Of a stretch of 64,000 bases of DNA, positions 22,807-33,497 are shown piece after piece; within the stretch, counting starts at the first letter, position 1, and each line of letters opens with the position of its first letter. This DNA comes from Pyrus communis. Lineage: Eukaryota > Streptophyta > Magnoliopsida > Rosales > Rosaceae. The notes beneath the pieces are model-generated. The model was given only the letters and a program-made list of their open reading frames with translations, made no database searches and had not been told where the DNA came from. Location of the stretch: contig NC_084806.1 in assembly GCF_963583255.1 (NCBI RefSeq), forward strand, positions 15,046,317-15,110,316. The letters run 5' to 3'. The position numbers were made by a program, and so were the translations under genes.

Positions 22807-23503
22807 GTAGTAATAGGCCGTTAAGTTGGGACAATATCGGTGATTTTGATGGTAGATATGAATGAACCTATAAAGTTGAGTACTACTAAGCTCATCCCTT
22901 TATCTTATTTTCCTACCTACATCAAATTAAATATTTTATTGATATATTTGCCCAAAATGACTTTGAAGGACCTAGACAAAGACTTCTAAGTAAGATTAAA
23001 ATTAAAATGCTAAAAATAAAAACCTTAACATGGTCACTACCACAAACCAACTTTGACTGCCAACCCATCATGCCCAACCCCCTTTTTCTCTCTCTTCCGC
23101 AATACGTGCCATATAGACTCGAATTTGGTGACTAAAAATATGTACAGAGTAAGACAAGAAGGATAGAGGTAGACATTTTGGGAGTTGTGGTTCTGTAAAA
23201 TTTCGGATTGGAGTGGGTTCTGGGTGTTGGTGGGCACACTTATACTGTTGCGCGGTGGTCGTGCAGGTGGATTTTTAATTTTTTTGGGGGGATGGGCGGC
23301 TGTGATTTCTTTAGGGGGGATGGTTGTTGTTGAGAATGAGTTTTACATTGATGGGAGAAGGGATCTTGCATGGACTTATAAGAGGTTAAGTTATTCTTCA
23401 TATTGACAATTGATTTTATTGTAGAACTCCAACTTTCTTTAGTTGTGCTGCTGGTTAGACATTGTTTTTACTTTCAAGTTATTTAGGTGGGTGGCAGAAA
23501 ATT

Positions 23504-24238
23504 GAGTATTTATCAAATATAGCAAAAAATTAACCCTTAATTTCAAAAATGTCACTTTTTATAAAATCTTTCAAATATATCTAAAATTTCACCCAAATAG
23601 ATACAAATACCATCAAATTTAACAACCAAATAAATTAAAAACTTTTTAGCCCAAATGATTCGTGACATTGACATAATTTCTTAATATGGTCCTTAATAAT
23701 TAATGATAATCAATATTAGTGTTCTTGAATTTGTTTATTGTAAATCATTTTAGTCTTTATTTGAATTTGTCCATGGTGATCATTTTAGTTTTTTCGTGAA
23801 AAATTTGTCAATTACTCTGTTAGTGTGATGATGTGACACCACTTAGGTTTCACAAATACAATCATATACCGACATGTGGATTAACTTTAAAAACTATTTT
23901 TATATTTAAAACTAAAAATGATATTAGTATGAAAAAGGTGTTGAAGGCATGATCAAAATTTTGCTACTCCCACTCGTTGTAATCGTGGCAACACTCAATG
24001 TCGGTGATGAGGGGGTCAAAGGGGGATAAGGTTGTGGTGGTGAAGTGTAGAAGCAAAGGAGAGTTGGATTGGAGCTTGAGGTGATGGTAGCTAAAAAGCC
24101 TTTAATTTATTTAATTTTTAAATTTAAAGGTATTTGTGTTTATTTAAGTGAAATTTTGGATATATTAGAAAGTTTTTATAAAAAAGTGACATTTTTGAAA
24201 GTAAGGGTTAATTTTTTGCTACATTTGATAAATAACTC
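23504..24238. mobile_element. Mutator-like non-autonomous element, 735 bp
   Basis: The terminal inverted repeats of about 160 bp start GAGTATTTATCAAAT and end ATTTGATAAATAACTC. They pair through AGCAAAAAATTAACCCTTA, AAAAATGTCACTTTTT and the CAAATTTAA region. Flanks CAGAAAATT (23495-23503) and CAGAAAATG (24239-24247) are a 9-bp target duplication with one change. The interior is short, has a G-rich patch around 24000-24080 and shows no transposase. Confidence 0.78.
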
Positions 24239-24584
24239 CAGAAAATGTGCAAAAAAGAAATTCAAAAGATTAAGGTTACTTAAGGAATAATGGTGGGGGG
24301 GTTGTGAAAATAGTATTTCATTGTTTTTACTTTTAATGGCGGGTGGCAAAATAAGTGGGATGGGGAGATAAGAAAGGAAGGTGGGAATAGTAGCACTCAT
24401 AAAGTTTATCAATAATTTTTGTTTTCCCTAAAAATAGAATTTAAGTTTCTACGCTTAAAACAAACAACAATATTAATTATATAATTTTTGTCAAGGATAT
24501 GCCTTTGAGAATCTTTTGGACAATCGAATGCCAATTTTGTATTTTTTTTTTTTTTTTAAGCTTTACGTTCTTTATAGCTCTTAA

Positions 24585-24775
24585 AAAGGAATATTTTTTT
24601 GTTGAACTAAGAGAGTGAGTTAAGCCTTATACTGGGTTGCCTAGCCATAATAATGTGGTTCAAATTCGTCTTTGGTGAAAATCAAACCTAAAACCTCTTA
24701 CTTACAAATGAAAATGAACACCACTAGGCCTAGTACTAAGTGGCAGGATTGCTTTTAAACTAGCATAAAATATAG
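24585..24775 (-). mobile_element. Au-like SINE
   Basis: Read on the minus strand there is an A-box-like region near GTACTAGGCCTAGTGG and a B-box-like GGTTTGATTTTCACC. Then come the conserved phrase GACGAATTTGAACCACATTA and a right end CTCTCTTAGTTCAACAAAAA, the usual layout of plant Au-type SINEs (tRNA-derived, RNA polymerase III promoted, T-rich tail). A related copy occurs at 47005-47125. It encodes no protein. Confidence 0.55.
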
Positions 24776-25770
24776 GGACTTATAGTATTGAAGGGGGTTT
24801 CTACGGTACCTTATTTGACGCATGAAAAAAAGAACCAAGGAGTCTCAGGAGACGAGGGATGATAACCTGGGAATTGCTCAACCAGGGAGGGACGGATTCC
24901 CTCATGTCTTTACGGAGATAGAACTGAGAATCACTCAACCAGGGGTAACGGAAGCACTCACGTTGCTAATTGTGGATTCACTCGACACAACCAAGCCTAA
25001 CACTGAAGGAGAAAATCACTCTCTTCTTAGATTAACTTTAATTCACTAACTCTCTTTCTTAAAGATACATTTGGAGACTTTAAATAGGGAGATTACAAAG
25101 CATTAGTAGAGTAAATATTTAATAGTAGGATAGTTACTAGGCAACTCAACTAAAAGAGAAGGTGACAAAGTTTTTGTGAGATGAAAAGTCACTAAAGCAT
25201 TAAATATATTAGTTCCCCATGCTCTGCATCATTATTAAAAAAATAAAGTATCAATACCATTTAAGATACACTACGATGGTTTAAATTACACTTCAAAATT
25301 ATATTGTTATGATAAAATTCAAGTTAATAACAAAAAAAAAAAAAAAAACATGATTATTACTATGACATGGTTGGTAGTTACATTGTAGACGTTCTATTAC
25401 ATTTCAATGTAGGTTTTGGTACTTCAACATGATTGAATTATGAAATTAAAGTTTATTATAATATGTAGCAATGACGTAAGGATTTTTTTAGTAGGGAACG
25501 CTATGACCTTGCACAATGTTACAACATGATGTCAACATACAAGAACTAAGGTAAGGCTTCACCATAGTTGTCCAAATTTACACAATTAAACTAAATGACG
25601 TTGGTATTACTTTACCTAAGTTGCCTTTCATGGTGTAAATATTAGAATATTACACTATAAGGTAGTATATTATAGTTGGATGTTATTGCATTACAGTTTA
25701 ACATTCAAATTAAATAATACCAATGCATTACATAATTATTTATGAACTATCTATGTCATTAATATAGCAA
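24776..25770. other. Gene-free stretch with an unrecognised 228-bp open frame
   Basis: A plus-strand frame at 24822-25049 has no recognised domain and an unconvincing composition. The surrounding bases are AT-rich. I see nothing else that can be supported. Confidence 0.4.
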
Positions 25771-25838
25771 TTAAGCTATATTGTTTTCCAACAAAAAAAA
25801 AGTAGATAATGTTTTTCTCTTCAAAAGAAAGAAATATA

Positions 25839-26183
25839 TTTTAGGGGCCGGGCACCATTCTCCTACTGGGACGAGTAGAAGAAAACTAGGCAAATATGAT
25901 GAAGCATTTAGAGTCAAATGAGGAACTTTCGTTGAAAGACTTCGATTCACTAGCAAAAGGATATAAAGAGGATTCTTCTGAGTTTCAGCATTTTAGCAAT
26001 CACAGACTACGTTACAAATTATATCCTTGTGTGGTTACAAAATTAGATATGTTATCATGATAAATTTGCACAAGACTTAAGTCTACGGTTTTAGGAATTT
26101 ACATCATCCTGCCGTTAAGTGGGCAGAAGACTCTGTACACTGTCCAATATATTTTAGGGGCCGGGCACCATTCTCCATCTGTT
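25839..26183. repeat. Direct repeat of about 28 bp flanking 280 bp
   Basis: A string beginning ATATATTTTAGGGGCCGGGC and continuing ACCATTCTCC occurs at about 25840-25864 and 26148-26176. The upstream and downstream DNA differs between copies, so the duplication is local. Confidence 0.6.
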
Positions 26184-26331
26184 GCATGTAACCCTTATTT
26201 TCTTTTATCAAAAGCTTGTGCTCTTCTGCATCAGCTACAGCTGCTTCTTCAGCTTCGGCTATGGCCACTTCTGCCTCTGAAATTGCTCGAGCAGCAGCTG
26301 CAGTAGCCTCTTGTGGGATCACGGCTTTCAT
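26104..26331 (-). pseudogene. Isolated Ala/Glu-rich coiled-coil exon fragment
   Basis: The frame starts at 26331 and encodes 75 residues. Residues 9-37 (ATAAAARAISEAEVAIAEAE and following) form an alanine/glutamate heptad pattern resembling the C-terminal coiled coil of plant MYB-type telomere-repeat-binding (TRB) proteins and some related MYB factors. No MYB or histone-H1-like domain is visible upstream on the same strand. It looks like a stranded gene fragment. The similarity may reflect composition only. Confidence 0.25.
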
Positions 26332-26399
26332 TTTTGTTGGTTCTTAACTAAACAAACTAGGCTTTCATAACCCTTTGCCTTCCCTGTGTCCAAAAACAA

Positions 26400-26957
26400 A
26401 AACGCAAACTAGGATTAAGATTGAACTCTCATTCAGGCTCTTATGCTGAACATAACCTACCGAAGTTCTGGCAACCACCTTCAATTGCTGGTGTTAATAG
26501 TAAAAGAAAAATAAGGATAACTAGTACTCTTGTTAGAGGGTGTAATGGTTTTTTTTTTGGCATACATACCTCTGGTAAATCATCAAATTCGATATTGATT
26601 TTTGAGAACCTTGATCAGGTCTGCATGAGCATCGTCTTCATCTTCATTCTGTGACCCTACAGCTATTTGCCACATACGTAACATATCTCTAATGGAAGCT
26701 AACCCTTGAAACACAATGTCAGATACTAATACAGCCTCACTTTTGGGTCAATTTATAGTTATCGTGGAGGTACTGGTTTTCAAAACAATGGACTCCATTC
26801 TTCGTGTATTAGGTTTTTGATTTCTAACAGGATCCTGTGTGTATGGTTTTTTTCTACTTGGTTGGTCACAGTTTGGTTTCCTTTTGCTGATGGATACAAT
26901 GAACAACGAGAAATGGGGACAAATTAAGGAAAAATATCCAGCTGCTTTTGGTAGCAA
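26400..26957 (-). pseudogene. Unrecognised minus-strand gene remnant
   Basis: A basic segment (26957-26748, with SKRKPNCDQPSRKKPYTQDP) is followed after an in-frame stop by a conserved-looking stretch (about 26750-26600) reading SEAVLVSDIVFQGLASIRDM and then an acidic EDEDDAHADL. The continuity across a stop suggests an old exon. I do not recognise the family, and its link to the Ala/Glu-rich fragment at 26104-26331 is only by position. Confidence 0.25.
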
Positions 26958-27913
26958 TATCTAGCAGTTGATTTGGCCTTTAAGAATAAAGTTTAACAAC
27001 TAAGGACAGAAGTTGAAAATAAGAAAAGGCATAATTAGGATACCGCTGAAATGATGATGTATCAAGAAAAATAAGTGTTAGGTTGACGAACTCAAAAAAA
27101 TTGAAAGTATATCGCTAAGTTTTAATCGGTTTTGAAATCCATCAAGCTATGCTATTCAATTCCAAGGCCTAAAGCTAATAACAAGCTCATGTCATCCAAA
27201 TGTTCAAATCAGTGTGATGAGTTGACTTAAAGAGACAAGACTTCATTCATTTTAAGGAGTTCGTAGATTACCTGAAAATACATGGACAATAATTCCTTGA
27301 ATATTTTGACAGTGATTATTTTTGGTAAACAATCTAATGTTTTCTTAGAAGTATTCATATATCAATCAGGAAGATGCTGATAAAGAAGGAGAGGTATCTG
27401 TATCTGCATTCTGTGACGCTACTCGTCAAAACTTAGCCAATCTTTTTCTTCAAAATGTAGCTTGGATAACATCATTATGCACCGTATCATGACTTCAAAG
27501 ATAAAATCTTTCATTCATCTTTCATCATGTGCCACGACCAGTATGATAGCGATGTTGATTACCTATTTGAAGCAAAATTAGTAGTTATTTTGATCCAAAA
27601 GTTCAGAACTTGAATGTTTATGATTATGATAGTTTAATCTAACAGACTTGCCAAATAGTGAAGTGGCTCTATGATATGACAAGCCAAGAAATAGAAATTT
27701 GCGATCCTATGTATATGTTAGACGCAAATCATAGGTTTAACTTTAACTTTTAACTTGATGCTACATATGGAACTAGTCGTGAAGGAGCAGTTTGATGTGA
27801 AAAAGGAGATGCTGTGCATGCACTACTATATATTTATTATCAGGAATCTACGGAACAGGATGAATACCATCGTCACCCTTATATCTGTGTTCATAATTAA
27901 AAATATATTACAT

Positions 27914-27915
<2 letters not shown>

Positions 27916-27946
<31 letters not shown>
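27916..27946. repeat. (GA)n microsatellite downstream of the receptor kinase gene
   Basis: A run of about 14 GA dinucleotides lies a few tens of bases past the stop codon of the minus-strand kinase gene, probably within its 3' UTR. Confidence 0.85.
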
Positions 27947-27948
<2 letters not shown>

Positions 27949-27961
27949 GAAGACAGTCTGC

Positions 27962-29411
27962 CTAGTTGGACGCTATTTCAATCTCATATTTCTTCATGAT
28001 AGGAGTATCATCTACGGCTCTATATCCATTTACAGTTTGAGAAGGAACTGAACAAAAATCGCTGCTGGTACTAGTTGTTGGATTTGACGTATCATAGACG
28101 GGTGCAGCAGGGTATGGAGTGTCCGACATCAAGTGCTGAAAAGGGTTAGTTGAAGGTCTAGGAATCTCCATTGCTCCTTCCAACATTTTCACCACAACAC
28201 TCATTGAAGGCCTATCCTCTTGCTTATACTGGACACACCACATAGCTACATTTACCATTCTCTCTGCCTTCTCTTTATCTTTCTCCTCTATTCCACAAAC
28301 TACCATCAGCTCTCCTAATTCTCCGGGTTCAAACTTCTTCCATACCCACCTCGGGAACCAGTCTCGGCTATCTTCGACTTTGATATCAAGATTCCTTCTC
28401 CTGCCTATAATCTCAAACAATAGCATTCCAAAGCTGTACACATCACATTTGTGTGTTATTGGGAACTGCTGCCAAACTTCTGGGGCAGCATAACCCGGAG
28501 TCCCCCTCCCTCCTGTCATGGTTATATGAGTGTTGTCCCTGTTACACAGCTTGGCCAAACCGAAATCAGCTACTTTTGGAAAGAACTTTGCATCCAAAAG
28601 AATATTTTCAGGCTTTATGTCGTAATGGACAATCCGTTGTTGGCATTCTTCATGCAAGTAAGCGATCCCTCTTGCTGTCCCCACAGCAATCTCATGAAGT
28701 TGTTCAAATCCTAAGACCACTGTGTTGCTACCAAATAAGTACTTGTCAAGCGATCCATTTCCCATGTACTCGTAAACAAGTGCTCTGAGGTGTTCCTCAA
28801 AGCAGAAACCATAAAGACGGACCAGATTGATGTGATGTATTCTTCCGATTGTACCAACTTCCGCCATAAATTGTTCCTTGATTCTCTTATCCGAACTTCC
28901 ATGTAGAACCTTCACTGCCACTGGGGTTCCATTGCTAAATATTCCTTTACAAACTGCACCAAAACCTCCTTGGCCTAACAAATTGGTGAAGTTATCAGTC
29001 GCAATCCGAAGTTGTTGAGAAGTGAACCTAACGGGCTTTTCTCTTTCCATATCATTTATAAAGTTGTCCATTGTGAGTGCCCGAAAGTCTGGAGTAACGA
29101 TCTTCTCCGTTGTGAGCGTCCGATAGTCCGGGGAAACGATCTGCACTAAGCGCACTTTCTGACTTCTCTCTCTTGCGAGTTTCTGACATTTCTTGCACAC
29201 TACAACCGCGATAACAATCTTCACTAAGACCACTACTGCAAAATTCAGAACTCATTAGTGACAAAAGAATTATAAACAAAAGTAGTGGATGCAGAAAGGA
29301 AAAAGGCAACGGGTAGAGACATAGATCTTTACCCAAGACTACAACAATAGCTACTCCCGCTCCATCATTTGATGATGAGTCTGGTAACTCTGGAGTCGAG
29401 TAAGTCGACAT
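27962..29411 (-). CDS. LRK10L-type receptor-like Ser/Thr kinase lacking an ectodomain
   Basis: There are two exons, 29411-29333 and 29235-27962, with a 97-bp intron (GTAAAG donor, TTTTGCAG acceptor). The splice joins a split Val codon and gives 450 residues in frame. The order is a short Ser-rich N-terminus (1-19), one membrane segment (about 20-39, IVVVL VVVLVKIVIAVVV) and a juxtamembrane region holding a 14-residue tandem repeat (VSPDYRTLTTEKI / VTPDFRALTMDNF). The kinase domain follows with GQGGFGAV at 114-121, catalytic Lys135, HYDIKPEN at 230-237, DFG at 250-252 and GTPGYAAPEV. HYD replaces the usual HRD, typical of this Lr10/At5g24080-like group. The family normally has a signal peptide and a cysteine-rich (WAK-associated) or lectin ectodomain; none is encoded here, and the first ATG directly precedes the membrane segment. 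Either upstream exons were lost or a further exon lies unseen. The kinase core looks intact. Confidence 0.88.
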
Positions 29412-30089
29412 TAATCAAAAGATAGATCGACTACAATAGAGTTATAAAATGCATTCAACAAACTCTCAAATGTAGCAGAATTTAGATTACACTGTTAGGA
29501 GTTTCATATAAGCATGCACATTTAGAAAAGGAAGGAGTTTTGGAATAATCACACAATCGAAGGAGAAGTGAGAGACAGAGAGCAGTTCTTAGTTCTTCAT
29601 GGAACTCATCTACTCTCATTCAGATTCCCTTAAAGCTGACCTTAAGTCAACAGCATTGATGCAATTCCAGCCCTTCATTTCGCATTAGGACCACACAAAC
29701 ACACATATATTGAGAGAAAGTTCCAAGTAAGGAATTAATAATTTCTTGAGTCTCCATTCTTCAATTCTATGAACACACTAATTAATACTGTTTTAATTTT
29801 AGTAAAACCGTGTGGGGTTTCCATGAAGATGCTGACATAACAAGGCGACAACGTTATCAGCACACTGTGCTCTTGCACCGCTTCACTAGCGTGAGAGGAC
29901 TTTCAACCAGACGTGTCTGGCCTTCTTCATAATCAGCTGAACCCATTAAATTGGTAGCCAAAATGTCGGTACACTGTAAACTGTTAGCCAAAAATGTTGG
30001 TACACTGTAAATTGTTAGCCATTAATAATAATGTGGTTAACCTATTAAGTACATTGTACATTGTTGGCTAACCTATTAATATCCATCCG
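29412..30089. other. Region upstream of the receptor kinase; no ectodomain exon seen
   Basis: I searched the minus-strand frames for the cysteine-rich exon expected upstream of this kinase type and found none. A short direct repeat (TTAGCCAAAATGTCGGTACACTGTAAA-type phrases) occurs three times between about 29950 and 30065. Confidence 0.5.
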
Positions 30090-30258
30090 AGAAATGCTAA
30101 GGAAACTCTTTCAAAAGTGGGACTCTTCATGGATTCTCTGCCACCTCATGTTTTGGGCACAATTTTTATGTCAACATTATAATCACTGTGCCAAAAACAT
30201 GAGGGGAGCAAAGAATCCATGAAGAGTCCCACTTTAAAAGAGACATCTTAGCATTTCT
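30090..30258. repeat. MITE, 169 bp with near-complete fold-back
   Basis: The left arm AGAAATGCTAAGGAAACTCT through GTGGGACTCTTCATGGATTC and CCTCATGTTTT is mirrored almost base for base by the right arm ending CTTAGCATTTCT. The loop is about 25 bp. Flanks ATCCG-like on both sides hint at a short target duplication. It could form a long hairpin RNA if transcribed. Confidence 0.7.
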
Positions 30259-30299
30259 CAATCCGTAAACCCCTTGTTGAAATAGTGATTCCCTCCTTG

Positions 30300-30930
30300 G
30301 TCATGGCAGAGGAGAATATTTCTTTGCTTAGTGAGCCCACTCACGAGGAGGTGTATTACGAAGTAAAAAGTATGGATTATTCTAGTTCTCCAGGGTCAGA
30401 TGTGTTTTTTTTGTTGCATGCTGGAGTATTGTTGGCTCTAATGTGGTTCTAACTATGCTAAATCTTTTTCGTTGATGGAAGAATTCCTCTTCGTTTCAGT
30501 TTTTGGTGGTTCTTATTCCAAAAGTTCCAAGAGCAGACTCAGTTTCGCAGCTCTGCGCTATTGAGTTGGCCAATTTTACATTCTCATTAACAGACGGGGG
30601 CTAACTGCATCTAGAAGTGTCTCACCTCAGGAACATGGTTGTTTCATTTTTTATGCAACTATTCTTATTTCTGAATGCATAAAAAACTCTTGATAAGAAA
30701 TGAGTGTGGGTAATGTGGTCATAAAGTTAGGCCTTAGAAAAGCTTTTGGCTTTTCTCATGCTTTCGTTATCTGGATTGAAGAGCTTTAGGTTTTTCCTCT
30801 CCTGCTCGAGAAGGGGTCCTCCAAGGGGATCCCTTAAACGACAATTTATTTTGTGTAATGACGTGCTTGAAAAGTTGTTAGTAAGGTGGTTAGTACCATA
30901 TTTTTATTGTCAACATAAATTACTAGGTCA
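30300..30930 (+). pseudogene. LINE (non-LTR) reverse transcriptase relic
   Basis: Broken frames on the plus strand follow the order of a plant L1-type reverse transcriptase: a block around SSSPGSD, then GRIPLRF...VLIPKV-like, a QEHGCF-like block, the K-AFG region and finally SRRGPPRGSL near 30810-30840, corresponding to the conserved RG-RQGDPLSP motif. Stops and frameshifts interrupt every block. No poly-A tail or endonuclease part is visible, so it is a 5'- and 3'-truncated remnant next to the MITE family split by the Copia element. Confidence 0.55.
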
Positions 30931-31127
30931 TATTTAACTACCATATTTTTCAGGGTGATACTTTCCTCTCTGATTTTTATGATTTGCCAACTTTTTGGTA
31001 GCTCTAACTCTCAAAGTTTTAGTTTACTACTCTCCACAAACCCATCCCCAATGGCATTTCCTGTGGAAGCCACATCATACCTATACAATTCTTCTGTTTC
31101 TTCTTTATTTTTATTATTGGTTGAACG

Positions 31128-31190
31128 TGGATCCTTTCTGGATTTTCTTTGTGAGGATTCTTGGGATCCTTAAATCGTGTCTATTCATCG
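31128..31190. repeat. Left half of a MITE split by the Copia-type insertion
   Basis: GGATCCTTTCTGG, CTTTGTGAGGATTCTTGGGA and CGTGTCTATTCATCG match the left arm of the element at 11377. The sequence then breaks at the LTR boundary and resumes at 35546 (CATCATACATTGTGCGG) with the expected next bases, ending near 35680. Confidence 0.7.
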
Positions 31191-31388
31191 TATAAAATTA
31201 TCAGAGAGACGGGCCATGCAGTCCACTTCCAACAACATCGATATTGTCCCCAACTTGGTAATTCCCACCTACACAATCCGTCAGGTGTGAGATTTTATCA
31301 CAAAAGGTCTCAGTATTAGTTGGAGTGGGATTAGGGTATTTAAACTATTCTTTTGTCATTGATACGGGCGATGTGGGACATTTCAACA
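31191..31388 (-). repeat. Outer 3' LTR (family A), 198 bp
   Basis: On the minus strand it begins TGTTGAAATGTCCCACATCG and is preceded by the purine tract GTGAGGGGGCG. Same length and same ends as the copy at 35348-35545. Confidence 0.85.
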
Positions 31389-31574
31389 CGCCCCCTCACG
31401 TGGGACCCAATTAGTGGGTCATACGTGGGAGATCCACACATTGACAACCACGTGGAGCCAAGGGGACTCACCCTACACGTGGGGCCAAGGGACCCACCAT
31501 CATTGCGTGGGGCCAAGGGGACCCACCCATCACATAGCAATACGGTACGGTCTTGCTCCCTGACTCTGATACCA

Positions 31575-31762
31575 TGCTAATTAGGGCTTATTTTGGGGTT
31601 TTAATTTTCTGATATTATTCTTCTCACCAAGGAGGGAAATATATATTGTACAAGATTGATTTACAAGGAAAGAAACACCAAATAATATCTATCCTAATTA
31701 CATCCTGATTACAAGAACCCAAACAAGTAACTAAGCTAATTACAAAGGTCAACTCTCCAACA
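31575..31762 (-). repeat. Internal LTR (family B), 188 bp, between pol and spacer
   Basis: On the minus strand it runs from TGTTGGAGAGTTGACCTTTG to CTAATTAGCA. It is preceded by the typical Copia purine tract TTGAGGGGGAG directly after RNase H and followed at once by TGGTATCAGAG. It is unrelated in sequence to the outer LTRs. Confidence 0.8.
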
Positions 31763-31773
31763 CTCCCCCTCAA

Positions 31774-32240
31774 GTTGGTGCATAAATGTCGTTCATGCCC
31801 AATTTGACAAGAGAGTTGTAAAATGCTTGACTGGCAACAGCTTTAGCTAAGATGTCCGCTAATTGATCCTCTGACTTTACGAATGGGAATTGAATAATAT
31901 TCCCATCCAACTTCTCCTTAATGAAGTGTCAATCAACTTCTACATGTTTCGTGCGATCATGCTGGATTGGGTTGTGTGAGATATCAATCGCTGCTTTATT
32001 ATCACAAAACAAATTCAAAGCCGACATTGAAGGACACCCAAGTTCTTCAAGTAACCTTTGAAGCCATAAGAATTCACATACTCCTTTTGCCATACCTCTG
32101 TATTCCGCCTCTGCACTTGATAAAGCAACCACTTTCTGTTTCTTACTTCGCCAAGTCACTAAATTCCCCCCACAAATGTAAAGTAACCCAATGTGGATCG
32201 TCGATCAGTAATATTCCCTGCCCAATCTGCATTGGTACAA
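31774..32240 (-). pseudogene. Copia RNase H domain
   Basis: The frame at 32159-31929 has SSAEAEYRGMAKGVCEFLWL and FCDNKAAIDISHNP, the hallmark RNase H blocks with catalytic Glu and Asp, then HDRTKHVEVD and a TGA. The same frame continues past the TGA with recognisable family sequence to a natural stop just before the purine tract. The stop replaces an Arg codon (CGA to TGA). Confidence 0.8.
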
Positions 32241-32242
32241 CC

Positions 32243-33180
32243 TTATATCCGGCAATGACCATTCTTAGAAAACATGATGCCTCTACCCGGGGCGGACTTT
32301 AGGTATCGTAGAATGCGTTCAACCGCACCCATATGCGTATCACTAGGGGAACGCATAAATTGACTAACGACACTTACTGCATATGCAATATCAGGCCTGG
32401 TATGAGATAAATAAATTAACCTCCCAACTAACCTTTGGTAACGATCTCGTTTAGTAGGAACTTGATCAAGGTGCATGGCAAGATGGTGATTTTGGACTAT
32501 AGAGGTGTTAACCGGTTTACAATCAAGCATTCCGGTTTCGGCTAACAAATCAAGAACATATTTTCTTTGAGATAGAAATATACCCTGTTTAGATCGAGCT
32601 ACTTCTATACCCAAGAAATATTTCAATCCACCAAGATCTTTCATCTCTAACTCAGTTGCTAAGTAATCTTTCAAGCTTGAGATTTCCTCTTTATCATCAC
32701 CCATAACAATCATATCATCCACATAAATAATAAGTGCGTTAATTTACCCATTTGATGTTTCAAGAAAAGTGTATGATCGGAATTGCTCTGCCTGAACCCA
32801 TACTTCCTCATAGCCGTCCGGAACCTACCAAACCATGTCTGAGGTGATTGTTTCAATCCATACAATGCCTTATTCAACTTACACACCATTCCTTGTTGTG
32901 AAACCGATGCATAACTAGGTGGAATATCCATATACACTTCTTTAAGATTACCATGTAAGAAAGCATTTTTCGCATCAAATTGTTGTAATGGCCAATCCAA
33001 GTTAGCCGCCAACGAAAGTAACACTCTTATCGTATTAATCTTTGTTATCAGAGCAAATGTTTCTGTATAATCAACACTATATGTCTGAGTGTATCCTTTG
33101 GCCACCAATCGTGCTTTGTATCATTCAATCGACCCATCAGCTTTGTACTTGATGGTGTACACCCATCAACATCCCACTTT
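32243..33180 (-). pseudogene. Copia reverse transcriptase, frameshifted
   Basis: The N-terminal part (33108-32740) holds VAKGYTQTYSVDYTETFAL, FDAKNAFLHGNLKEVYMDIP and KLNKALYGLKQSPQTW. The C-terminal part (32722-32243) starts at the catalytic YVDD-type motif (DDMIVMGDD) and includes DLGGLKYFLGIEVARSKQGI. The two parts are in different frames; one base appears to be missing just before the catalytic motif, near 32735. Upstream, the linker to integrase has at least two TGA codons in place of Arg codons. It is not functional. Confidence 0.85.
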
Positions 33181-33497
33181 CTTCTTTCCTCAGGGTAGCA
33201 GAACTAAATCCCATGTTTGATTTTTTTGAAGTGCATCCATTTCTTTCTCCATTGCCTTAGTCCATCAATCATCAGATAGTGCCTCCTTCAATGAACTTGG
33301 TGTGCTATCATTGGATATTTGTTGTACAAAAGCTTTGCCGAGTTTTGATAATTTATGTGATGACACATAGTTGGCAATAGGATATTTAAAGCCTTTTGTT
33401 GTTTCCGGTGAATATCGATTGGGTGGCTTTCCCCGGTTATGCCTAAAAGGTAACTGATAATTCGGAACATCGGATACATCAATAGGGATTGTAGATC

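Larger units (their letters stand above)
21526..22883 (+). mobile_element. TRIM-like LTR element interrupted by hAT sequences
   Basis: Two diverged LTR copies in direct orientation start at about 21526 (TGTTGAAGAATAGGATTC) and 22397 (TATTGGAGAATAGAATCC). They share further blocks, such as GTTGGGACAATATC and CCTATAAAGTT. A degraded Met-tRNA primer site (TGGTAGCGAAGC at 22119-22130) follows the 5' LTR, and a purine tract GAGAGGGGGCA precedes the 3' LTR at 22386-22396. The interior is under 300 bp with no protein. The 5' LTR is split by 21689-22085. The 3' LTR carries an internal duplication around an AT tract and a MITE. A target duplication for the whole element was not found. Confidence 0.65.

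Noticed and set aside
23185..23406. 73-codon plus-strand frame with a Gly-rich hydrophobic stretch
   Set aside because: Composition comes from a G/T-rich patch; no conserved motif and no supporting promoter or splice signals.
28451..28788. Plus-strand frames of 87-111 codons
   Set aside because: Antisense to the kinase domain of the receptor kinase gene.
31561..31574. tRNA-like motif CTCTGATACCA considered as a tRNA remnant
   Set aside because: It is a retrotransposon primer-binding site complementary to initiator Met-tRNA, next to an LTR.
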